DNA of 64,000 nucleotides from Streptococcus mitis (lineage in GTDB: Bacteria; Bacillota; Bacilli; Lactobacillales; Streptococcaceae). The stretch covers positions 10,864-74,863 of the forward strand of contig NZ_JALDTZ010000009.1 in assembly GCF_023109105.1 (NCBI RefSeq), written 5' to 3'. How positions within the stretch are numbered: the first letter of the stretch is position 1; each line of letters opens with the position of its first letter. Below the pieces are notes generated by a model. That model saw nothing but the letters and a program-made list of their open reading frames with translations. It was not told the DNA's origin and searched no databases. The translations under genes were made by a program, and so were the position numbers. Below, one piece after another: positions 30,488-37,969 of the stretch.

Positions 30488-30513
30488 AAAGAGCTTGGCA
30501 ACAGGCTCTTTTT
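30488..30513 (+). terminator. Terminator copy downstream of the BOX
   Basis: Exact 26-base duplicate of 30262-30287. The pair brackets the BOX element. Confidence 0.7.
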
Positions 30514-30601
30514 GCGTAGTCCTTGTAGCTTTGAGGATTAAGATCCTTCTCCACAAATTATAGAATCTTTTCTGAGGATTTAGGGAGTGATGGAGGCAGT
30601 C

Positions 30602-30630
30602 TTGAAAGCGCTTTTGTTTTGTGCTATAGT
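30602..30630 (+). promoter_or_regulatory. Promoter of the GH2-GH29 genes with cre site
   Basis: TTGAAA (30602-30607), exactly 17 bases, TATAGT (30625-30630) with extended TGC. TGAAAGCGCTTTTG (30603-30616) matches 12 of 14 cre positions and covers the -35, so CcpA should repress the genes on preferred sugars. Confidence 0.8.
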
Positions 30631-30665
30631 CAAGTAAATCGAGTTGTTTAAAGAGGGATGCTCAT

Positions 30666-33600
30666 ATGAGAAGAGAAGAAATTTTACGAAGTCACTGGTT
30701 TTTTAGCCAAGAGGTGGGGAAAGAAGAGGCCTTGGCACCGGATTTTCAGAGGGAAAATTGGCAGGCTATTCAAGTACCACATGACTGGAGTATTTACAAT
30801 GATTTTGACCAGTATTCGCCAGCTCAAAATGAGGGTGGTCAGTTAAACGGGGGTCAAGCCTGGTACCGGACGCAGTTTTACTTGGAAGAAGATGCCAGTC
30901 TGGTTTCGGTGCGTTTGCTCTTTGATGGGGTTTACATGAATGCCCCAGTCTATATCAATGGACAAGTGCTGGGCTATTATCCCAATGGCTATACACCTTT
31001 TTCTTATGATATCACGCCTTATCTAAGAAACGATGGGACGGCCAACCAGCTTGCGGTTTTTGTTGAAAATCAGCAACCTAGCAGTCGTTGGTACTCTGGT
31101 AGCGGTATTTACCGAGAAGTAAAATTGTTGGTGACAGATTCAGTTCATCTGGATTTGTATGGGATTAAGATAGAAAGTCCTAAGCTCGAGGAACAAAGAG
31201 ATGGATGGGTAGAAACTCAGCTTGAAAGTAAGGTTTCAAATGATGGATCTCAATCCGTGTCGGTGTATTTGGAACAGAGTATCTGGTATGAGGGACAGCA
31301 GCTGTCAGACTGGCAGGCGACAGATTTTCTAGTAATTGATTCTGGAGAAAAACATCATTTCCAACAAGCCATATCAATTTTTCACCCTTTACTTTGGGAT
31401 ATTGATCATCCTCACCTTTACCAATTGAAGACTCGCCTTTACAAAAATGGCATTTTGGTTGATGAAGAAGAGGAGACCTTTGGTTATCGCTATATGGATT
31501 GGCAAGCGGATAAGGGCTTCTTTCTAAATGGTCGCTGGTTGAAGATTCATGGAGTTTGTCTGCACCATGACTACGGAGCGCTGGGAGCTGTGGAAAACAG
31601 GTCAGCTGCTGAGAGACGCTTATGCCAGATGAAGGAAATGGGCGTCAATGCGATCCGGATCACCCATAATCCAGCTAGTAGTATCTTGCTAGATGTGGCG
31701 GCCAAAATGGGATTACTTATCCAAGAAGAAGCCTTTGATACCTGGTATGGAGGCAAGAAAGAATATGACTATGGTCGCTTTTTTGAGGAAGAAGCGACTC
31801 ACCCAGAAGCGAAAGCAGGCGATTTCTGGTCAGATTACGATTTGCGCACCATGATTGAGCGTGGCAAGAACAATCCAGCTATCTTTATGTGGTCCTTGGG
31901 AAACGAAGTTAGTGAAGCAAATGGAGATGCTCATTCATTGAAGACTATCAAACGCTTGCTAGGGAGGGTCAAGGAAGTGGATGATGGTCGTTTTGTGACC
32001 ATGGGAATGGATCAATTCCGCTTTGGAGATGGTTCTGGAGGTCATGAAAAGATTGCTGATTTGCTGGATGTAGTGGGCTTGAATTACTCAGAAGACAATA
32101 TTGATGGGATTCGCAAAAGACATCCCAATTGGCGACTTTATGGATCTGAAACCTCATCGGCCACCCGAACGCGTGACAGCTATTTTCGTCCAGATAAGGA
32201 ATGGGTTGGGGATAATCGTCGCGTGAGGAATTTTGAACAGTCAGACTATGGCAATGATCGGGTTCCTTGGGGGAAGACAGCGACGGCTTCTTGGATAGCA
32301 GATAGAAATCGACTAGACTACGCAGGTCAGTTTATCTGGACAGGAGTGGACTATATCGGTGAGCCGACTCCTTGGCACAACCAAAATGATACGCCTGTCA
32401 AGAGTTCCTATTTTGGGATCGTGGACACAGCAGGTATTCCTAAAAATGACTATTATCTCTATCAAAGTCAGTGGTTGGACGTAAATCAGCATCCCATGGT
32501 TCATATCCTGCCCCATTGGAATTGGGAAATCCACAAGAGTTATCAACAAGTTGTGGATAAGTATGGGGATATCCCTGTTCGAGTGTATTCAAATGCTGGT
32601 TCTGTAGAGTTATTTCTCAATGGAAAATCCCAAGGTCTGAAAACCTTTCAGGAAAAATGGACTGCAGATGGTAGAAAATACCAAGAGGGAGAAGATTCTG
32701 ACCAACTCTATCTCGAATGGCGTTTGGCTTATCAACCAGGAGAATTGCGTGCTGTGGCCTATAACTGTCAAGGTCAGATTGTGGCAGAAGATAGGGTAGT
32801 GACTGCAGGTAAGTCTGCTAAGATTGGGCTTCATGCCGAGAAAACACAGCTGGAGGCAGATGGGCAAGACCTCCTCTATCTCTATTTTGATGTATTGGAC
32901 CAAGATGGAAATTGGGTGCCGAGTGCTTCCAATCAGTTTCATTTTGAAATTGAAGGACCAGCTCGCATTGTGGGTGTGGATAACGGCAGTCAGGCCAGTC
33001 GTGAACGTTATCAGGCTCAGAAAAATGGTCAGTTTAAGCGTAAAGCCTTTCATGGCAGAGGTGTCCTCTTGGTTCAGAGCTTGGATCAGGAAGGTCAAGT
33101 TAGAGTAAAAGCCAGTGCCAGAGGGCTAGAGCCAGCAAGTTTCGATTTCTTAGTGGGAGAGGCTTTGGCTTGCCATCCAGTGAAAAATCAGCTCTTGTTT
33201 GAGATTCGAGTGAACAAGCAGGCAGGTTTGCAAGAAGGAGATTCCCCAGCTATTGGACTTTATCCACAAACTGTGGATAACCCTGTGAACAAGGTGGGGA
33301 ATAGTGAAGTGATTTGGGAGACGAGTGGTAGTTCCCACGCTATTATCAAGCAGGGAGTGCTTCATTTCTTGTCCGCAGGCGACTTGGCTATTCGCGCCAT
33401 TTATCAAGGGAAAACCTATCAAACTTACATGCAGGTGGCAGAAAATAGCTCACTAGGGCAGGCAGTTTCTGTACGACCACTTCGCTTGTATACAGATAAG
33501 GGGACTTATCCACAACTGCCATCTTCAGTCTTGGTGGACTATGAGTCAGGCGGTGTAAGACGCGTCAAGGTTGTTTGGGAGGCAATTCCTAAAGAAGATT

Positions 33601-34454
33601 TGGAAAAATTTCATGAATTTACGGTATCTGGTCAGCTAGAGGGGCTGAATTTAAAGGTTTCGGCTCAGATTTGTGTCCAAGGGATTTGCGCTATTGAGCC
33701 TGAAAGGGTTTGGACGCTTGTCAAGGAAACCCCACACTTACCAGACCGAGTCAAGCTAGTCTTATCGGATGGCAGACGAGATACGGCCAAGGTGACTTGG
33801 GATGAACTCGAACCCCAAGTCTATGCTCAGGTAGGAGAATGTGTGCTCACAGGACAAGTAGCGGGCTGTGAGTTGCCGGCAACAGTCACCATTCATGTGA
33901 CAGATGCCAGTGTAGCTGGGGAAGTTATTTCCAATCAGTGGACAGGATCCAACCTGCCTCTGGTCTTTGCTTCCCACTCAGAGCCGAATCACCCAGCCTC
34001 TTACCTCAATGACAAGGTCATTGCTCGGAAAAAATCGACAGCCAATACTTGGATTGCCAAGTCAGAGAAAGCCAGCGTCGGCATTCTTTTTGGAGATGCA
34101 GGGATTTTAAAACCTCGATTTGTGGATAACGTGACCTTGTATTATGTTGAGAATCAAGAATACGTGGCGGTGGAGCCTAGTTTTATTGATTATTACATAG
34201 GGAATGAGCCTGCCTTGCCTCGGACTCCAAATCATTTGGATAAGGAATCTCTGCTCAAGCAAGAGGAGAATTGGCGACCTGTATCAGCTATTAGAAAAGT
34301 GTCAAGCGACAAGGATGAAGAGCTTGGTTTTGAATTTGACAAGGTGGCGACCTATGCCCTTCGTCTTCGATTTGAAAACTTGGCAAGCTCTCTAGCGTTA
34401 ACAGAATTGCAAGTACACGCCAAAAAAGTTAAGAAAAATGTAGATAGGAAGTAG
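30666..34454 (+). CDS. Glycoside hydrolase family 2 beta-galactosidase-like, cytoplasmic
   Basis: A 1,262-residue GH2 enzyme. An N-terminal jelly-roll (about 1-160), an Ig-like domain and a TIM barrel follow. The proposed acid/base is Glu414 in WSLGNEVSE and the nucleophile Glu495 in YGSETSSAT; both surroundings resemble pneumococcal BgaA. Several Ig-like (Big_4-type) domains and a possible sugar-binding tail complete it. Unlike BgaA there is no signal peptide and no LPXTG anchor, so it should act inside the cell on imported galactosides. It overlaps no gene but lies two bases from the fucosidase gene. The exact linkage preference is unknown. Confidence 0.85.
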   Translation: MRREEILRSHWFFSQEVGKEEALAPDFQRENWQAIQVPHDWSIYNDFDQYSPAQNEGGQLNGGQAWYRTQFYLEEDASLVSVRLLFDGVYMNAPVYINGQVLGYYPNGYTPFSYDITPYLRNDGTANQLAVFVENQQPSSRWYSGSGIYREVKLLVTDSVHLDLYGIKIESPKLEEQRDGWVETQLESKVSNDGSQSVSVYLEQSIWYEGQQLSDWQATDFLVIDSGEKHHFQQAISIFHPLLWDIDHPHLYQLKTRLYKNGILVDEEEETFGYRYMDWQADKGFFLNGRWLKIHGVCLHHDYGALGAVENRSAAERRLCQMKEMGVNAIRITHNPASSILLDVAAKMGLLIQEEAFDTWYGGKKEYDYGRFFEEEATHPEAKAGDFWSDYDLRTMIERGKNNPAIFMWSLGNEVSEANGDAHSLKTIKRLLGRVKEVDDGRFVTMGMDQFRFGDGSGGHEKIADLLDVVGLNYSEDNIDGIRKRHPNWRLYGSETSSATRTRDSYFRPDKEWVGDNRRVRNFEQSDYGNDRVPWGKTATASWIADRNRLDYAGQFIWTGVDYIGEPTPWHNQNDTPVKSSYFGIVDTAGIPKNDYYLYQSQWLDVNQHPMVHILPHWNWEIHKSYQQVVDKYGDIPVRVYSNAGSVELFLNGKSQGLKTFQEKWTADGRKYQEGEDSDQLYLEWRLAYQPGELRAVAYNCQGQIVAEDRVVTAGKSAKIGLHAEKTQLEADGQDLLYLYFDVLDQDGNWVPSASNQFHFEIEGPARIVGVDNGSQASRERYQAQKNGQFKRKAFHGRGVLLVQSLDQEGQVRVKASARGLEPASFDFLVGEALACHPVKNQLLFEIRVNKQAGLQEGDSPAIGLYPQTVDNPVNKVGNSEVIWETSGSSHAIIKQGVLHFLSAGDLAIRAIYQGKTYQTYMQVAENSSLGQAVSVRPLRLYTDKGTYPQLPSSVLVDYESGGVRRVKVVWEAIPKEDLEKFHEFTVSGQLEGLNLKVSAQICVQGICAIEPERVWTLVKETPHLPDRVKLVLSDGRRDTAKVTWDELEPQVYAQVGECVLTGQVAGCELPATVTIHVTDASVAGEVISNQWTGSNLPLVFASHSEPNHPASYLNDKVIARKKSTANTWIAKSEKASVGILFGDAGILKPRFVDNVTLYYVENQEYVAVEPSFIDYYIGNEPALPRTPNHLDKESLLKQEENWRPVSAIRKVSSDKDEELGFEFDKVATYALRLRFENLASSLALTELQVHAKKVKKNVDRK

Positions 34455-34455
34455 T

Positions 34456-36144
34456 ATGGTAAGAGAAATAAAACCGCATGGCCCCTTGCCTAGTCAGGCC
34501 CAGCTAGCTTATCTAGAGGATGAACTAGCAGCTTTTATCCATTTTGGTCCCAATACCTTTTATGACCAGGAATGGGGGACAGGTCAGGAGGATCCTGAAC
34601 GCTTTAACCCGACACAGCTAGATGCGCGTGAATGGGTTCGCGTGCTCAAGGAAACAGGCTTTAAAAAGTTGATTTTGGTGGTCAAGCACCACGATGGCTT
34701 TATCCTTTATCCGACAGCTCACACAGATTATTCGGTTAAGGCTAGTCCTTGGAGGAATGGAGAGGGGGACTTGCTCCTTGAAGTGTCCCAAGCTGCTACA
34801 GAATTTGATATGGATATGGGGGTCTACCTATCACCCTGGGATGCCCACAGTCCTCTCTATCATGTGGACCGAGAAGCGGACTACAATGCCTATTATCTGG
34901 ATCAGCTGAAGGAAATCTTATCAAATCCTGCCTATGGAAATAGAGGAAAATTTGCTGAGGTGTGGATGGATGGTGCTAGAGGAGAGGGCGCTCAAAAGGT
35001 CAATTATGAATTTGAAAAATGGTTTGAAACCATTCGTGACCTGCAGGGCGATTGCTTGATTTTTTCAACAGAAGGCACCAGCATTCGCTGGATTGGCAAT
35101 GAACGAGGGTATGCAGGTGATCCACTGTGGCAAAAGGTGAATCCTGACAAACTAGGAACAGAAGCAGAGCTGGACTATCTTCAACACGGAGATTCCTCGG
35201 GCACGATTTTTTCAATCGGTGAGGCAGATGTCTCCATTCGGCCGGGTTGGTTCTACCATGAAGATCAGGATCCCAAATCTCTTGAGGAATTGGTCGAAAT
35301 CTACTTTCACTCGGTGGGGCGAGGCGCCCCTCTCTTACTCAATATTCCACCGAATCAAGATGGTCTCTTTGATGCAAAGGATATTGAACGACTTTATGAA
35401 TTTGCGACCTATCGCAATGAGCTCTATAAAGAAGATTTGGCTCTGGGAGCTGAGGTATCTGGTCCTGCTTTTTCCGCAGACTTTGCTTGTCATCATCTAA
35501 CAGATGGCTTTGAGACCAGCTCTTGGGCAAGCGGCGTAGGCTTGCCCATCCAGTTAGAACTCGATCTAGGATCTCCTAAAACTTTTGATGTAATTGAGTT
35601 AAGAGAAGATTTGAAGCTAGGGCAACGAATCGCTGCTTTTTATGTGCAAGTAGAGGTGGATGGTGTCTGGCAAGAATTTGGAATGGGCTTTACAGTTGGT
35701 CATAAGCGTCTCCTGCGAGGTCCGCTAGTAGAGGCACAGAAGGTGCGCGTGATGATTACAGAGGCACAATCTATGCCTGTATTGACCAAGATTTCCCTCT
35801 ATAAAACTCCTAGCTTATCAAAAAAAGAAGTTGTTCAGGGACTAGCATTTGCAGAAAAAAGTCTGGCTGTGACAAAGGGAGAGACTCTTCATTTTAGGAT
35901 TGAACGTAGCGAAAGTAATACTCCTTTGGAGGCTAAGATTTCGATTCAACCGGGGACAGGTGTCCATGGTGTCGCCTATCAGGACGAGATTCAAGTCCTT
36001 CAATTCCAAACTGGTGAAAGCAAAAAAGATTTGTGCCTACCAACCCTGTATTTTGCTGCTGATAAGACCTTGGATTTCTATCTGAATCTGACTGTTGATG
36101 GACAGTTGGTTGATCAAGTTCATATTTTAGTTGAAACGAGATAA
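34456..36144 (+). CDS. GH29 alpha-L-fucosidase
   Basis: A 562-residue GH29 enzyme that removes alpha-linked fucose. The barrel opens with FIHFGPNTFYDQEWG. VKHHDGFILYPT is the conserved fucose-binding region. The likely nucleophile is Asp172 in VWMDGARGEG and the acid/base is probably Glu216 in GNERG. A C-terminal beta-sandwich follows. It lacks a signal peptide and matches pneumococcal SP_2146, a cytoplasmic fucosidase of the N-glycan pathway. It is translated right after the GH2 gene. Confidence 0.92.
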   Translation: MVREIKPHGPLPSQAQLAYLEDELAAFIHFGPNTFYDQEWGTGQEDPERFNPTQLDAREWVRVLKETGFKKLILVVKHHDGFILYPTAHTDYSVKASPWRNGEGDLLLEVSQAATEFDMDMGVYLSPWDAHSPLYHVDREADYNAYYLDQLKEILSNPAYGNRGKFAEVWMDGARGEGAQKVNYEFEKWFETIRDLQGDCLIFSTEGTSIRWIGNERGYAGDPLWQKVNPDKLGTEAELDYLQHGDSSGTIFSIGEADVSIRPGWFYHEDQDPKSLEELVEIYFHSVGRGAPLLLNIPPNQDGLFDAKDIERLYEFATYRNELYKEDLALGAEVSGPAFSADFACHHLTDGFETSSWASGVGLPIQLELDLGSPKTFDVIELREDLKLGQRIAAFYVQVEVDGVWQEFGMGFTVGHKRLLRGPLVEAQKVRVMITEAQSMPVLTKISLYKTPSLSKKEVVQGLAFAEKSLAVTKGETLHFRIERSESNTPLEAKISIQPGTGVHGVAYQDEIQVLQFQTGESKKDLCLPTLYFAADKTLDFYLNLTVDGQLVDQVHILVETR

Positions 36145-36185
36145 CATATCTTTACAATTCATTTCCTTTTCGAATAAATAGATAG

Positions 36186-36213
36186 AGCCAGAGAATCTAA
36201 CACTCTGGCTTTT
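36186..36213 (+). terminator. Terminator after the fucosidase gene
   Basis: AGCCAGAG (36186-36193) pairs with CTCTGGCT (36203-36210), then TTT. It separates GH2-GH29 from the rpn gene, whose TATAAT (36224-36229) follows. Confidence 0.8.
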
Positions 36214-36244
36214 GAAAATGTGTTATAATGAAAGGGGAGAAAGT

Positions 36245-37168
36245 ATGACTGTACGTCATCCGGGCATTAGCCCGACCAATGATTTGGTTGCTAAGAAAAT
36301 CTTTAGCAATCCAGAAATCACTTGTCAATTTATCCGCGACATGCTGGACTTGCCAGCCAAAAATGTGACCATTTTGGAGGGAAGTAACATTCACGTCTTA
36401 CCTTCCCTGCCTTACTCGGCGCAGGATTTTTACACTAGTATAGATGTTTTAGCTGAACTAGATAATGGCACTCAAGTTATCATCGAAATACAAGTCCATC
36501 ATCAGAATTTTTTCATCAATCGTCTGTGGGCTTATTTATGTAGTCAGGTCAATCAAAACCTAGAAAAAGTTCGCCAGCAAGAAGGCAATACACACCAGAG
36601 TTACAAGCACATCGCACCAGTTTATGCTATCGCAATTGTGGACAGCAATTACTTCCAAGATGACTTAGCCTTTCATAGTTTTAGTATGCGTGAGGACACA
36701 ACAGGTGAGGTCTTAACCATCACAAACAATGGACAAGAAAACCATCTAGTCAAGATGGCATTCTTGGAACTAAAAAAATACAGAGAAACCAGCAAAGACG
36801 AGGTTCGTAAGCCCTGGTTGGAGTTTTTCGGGAACAAACCTTTTACCCAAGAACCCGAGCGAGCCATCAGTCAAGCAGACCAACTGCTAGACTACAAGAG
36901 CTGGTCCGAGGAGGACAGGAAGATGTTTAGTCAACTACGTATGCGAGAAGAACAAGCCTTGTTGGCACAGGACTATGCCTTGGAACAAGCTGAAGAAAAA
37001 GGCTTAGAACGTGGTCGTGCAGAAGGTATCGAACAGGGACTTGAACGAGGGAAAGTTGAAGGAAGAGTCTTTGCTTTCCTAGATATGGTTCACCAAGGTC
37101 TTCTGACTTCCGAGGTTGCTAGTCAGCAATTAGGTATGACGGTCGCAGAGTTTGAAGCACTCTTATAA
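36245..37168 (+). CDS. Rpn family PD-(D/E)XK nuclease (recombination-promoting / putative transposase)
   Basis: A 307-residue protein of the Rpn (PDDEXK_2, formerly transposase_31-like) family. The N-terminal nuclease core has FYTSIDVLAELDNGTQVIIE with IQV after it, giving Asp and the ExQ catalytic pattern. The second half ends in a charged repeat region (GRAEGIEQGLERGKVEG) and a small helical domain. E. coli Rpn proteins are DNA nucleases linked to RecA-independent recombination and phage defence. I start at 36245 because AAGGGGAG lies just upstream. A separate copy of its C-terminal half follows at 37183. Confidence 0.85.
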   Translation: MTVRHPGISPTNDLVAKKIFSNPEITCQFIRDMLDLPAKNVTILEGSNIHVLPSLPYSAQDFYTSIDVLAELDNGTQVIIEIQVHHQNFFINRLWAYLCSQVNQNLEKVRQQEGNTHQSYKHIAPVYAIAIVDSNYFQDDLAFHSFSMREDTTGEVLTITNNGQENHLVKMAFLELKKYRETSKDEVRKPWLEFFGNKPFTQEPERAISQADQLLDYKSWSEEDRKMFSQLRMREEQALLAQDYALEQAEEKGLERGRAEGIEQGLERGKVEGRVFAFLDMVHQGLLTSEVASQQLGMTVAEFEALL

Positions 37169-37182
37169 GACCATCACAAGTA

Positions 37183-37584
37183 ATGGCATTCTTGGAACTA
37201 AAAAAATACAGAGAAACCAGCAAAGACAAGATTCGCAAGCCCTGGTTGGAGTTTTTTGGCAACAAGCCCTTTACCCAAGAACCCGAGCGAGCCATCAGCC
37301 AAGCAGACCAACTGCTGGACTACAAGAGCTGGTCCGAGGAGGACAGGAAGATGTTTAGCCAACTACGTATGCGAGAAGAACAAGCCTTGTTAGCACAGGA
37401 CTATGCTTTGGACACCGCTAGAGCCGAAGGTATTGAACAAGGTTTAGAACGTGGTCTTGAATGCGGTCGAGTAGAAGGAAGAGTCTTTGCTTTCTTAGAT
37501 ATGGTTCGCCAAGGTCTTCTGACTTCGGAGGTTGCTAGCCAGCAATTGGGTATGACTGTCGTTGAGTTTGAGGCTTTACTATAA
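37183..37584 (+). CDS. Free-standing copy of the Rpn C-terminal domain
   Basis: A 133-residue frame nearly identical to residues 171-307 of the Rpn protein just upstream (both begin MAFLELKKYRETSKD and end VASQQLGMTV-EFEALL). The charged repeat is shorter and rearranged (ARAEGIEQGLERGLECGRVE), but the rest is conserved and open. It begins 14 bases after the Rpn stop with no clear Shine-Dalgarno, so coupled translation is likely. It may be a truncated gene remnant. Alternatively it may act like the small C-terminal Rpn products that inhibit the nuclease in E. coli. Confidence 0.65.
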   Translation: MAFLELKKYRETSKDKIRKPWLEFFGNKPFTQEPERAISQADQLLDYKSWSEEDRKMFSQLRMREEQALLAQDYALDTARAEGIEQGLERGLECGRVEGRVFAFLDMVRQGLLTSEVASQQLGMTVVEFEALL

Positions 37585-37596
37585 ATGAGAATGGGG

Positions 37597-37630
37597 ACAT
37601 GTTATCGAATTAGATAGCATGTTTTATTTT
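37597..37630 (+). terminator. Terminator after the rpn pair
   Basis: Perfect 10-pair stem (one G-U) ACATGTTATC with GATAGCATGT (37597-37606 and 37613-37622), followed by TTTTATTTT. Confidence 0.8.
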
Positions 37631-37631
37631 G

Positions 37632-37767
37632 TACTCTTCGAAAATCTCTTCAAACCACGTCAGCTTCGCCTTGCCGTAGGTATGGTGTTCTATCCACAAC
37701 TTCAAAACACTGTTTTGAGCAGCCTGCGGCTAGCTTTCTAGTATGTTCTTTGATTTTCATTGAATAT
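37632..37767 (+). repeat. BOX element with shortened boxB
   Basis: boxA (TACTCTTCGAAAATCTC, then CGCCTTGCCGTAGG), a boxB lacking its CTGACTTCGTCAG half but keeping CAAAACACTGTTTTG, and boxC ending near TTCATTGAATAT. It lies between the rpn pair and the surface protein gene. Confidence 0.9.
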
Positions 37768-37950
37768 TGGGCTAATAGTCAATTCTTGTTTTTAAACTCA
37801 CTTGAATTATAATTATATATATGTAAAACCTTCTATAATATAAGTATAAATCGCACTAAAACACAACAGTATAATATGGCGATTAAATATATATCCAAGC
37901 GTAAAAAAATGCAAAAGCAAACTGTCTGAAAATCCCCTACTTTATCAAAA

Positions 37951-37969
37951 ATGTTTTTTTTTTTTTTTG
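37951..37969 (+). repeat. Poly-T tract (15 T) directly after an ATG: candidate phase-variation switch
   Basis: ATG (37951-37953) is followed by fifteen T (37954-37968) and then G. With 15 T, the frame from this ATG reaches TAG within ten codons. With 14 (or 17) T it would run into the LPXTG protein. Length change by slippage would therefore switch this start on or off. Sequencing error in the homopolymer must be excluded. Confidence 0.6.

Noticed and set aside
30292..30501. Minus-strand frame with an internal peptide repeat
   Set aside because: It is the translation of the two boxB units of the BOX element and has no ribosome-binding site.
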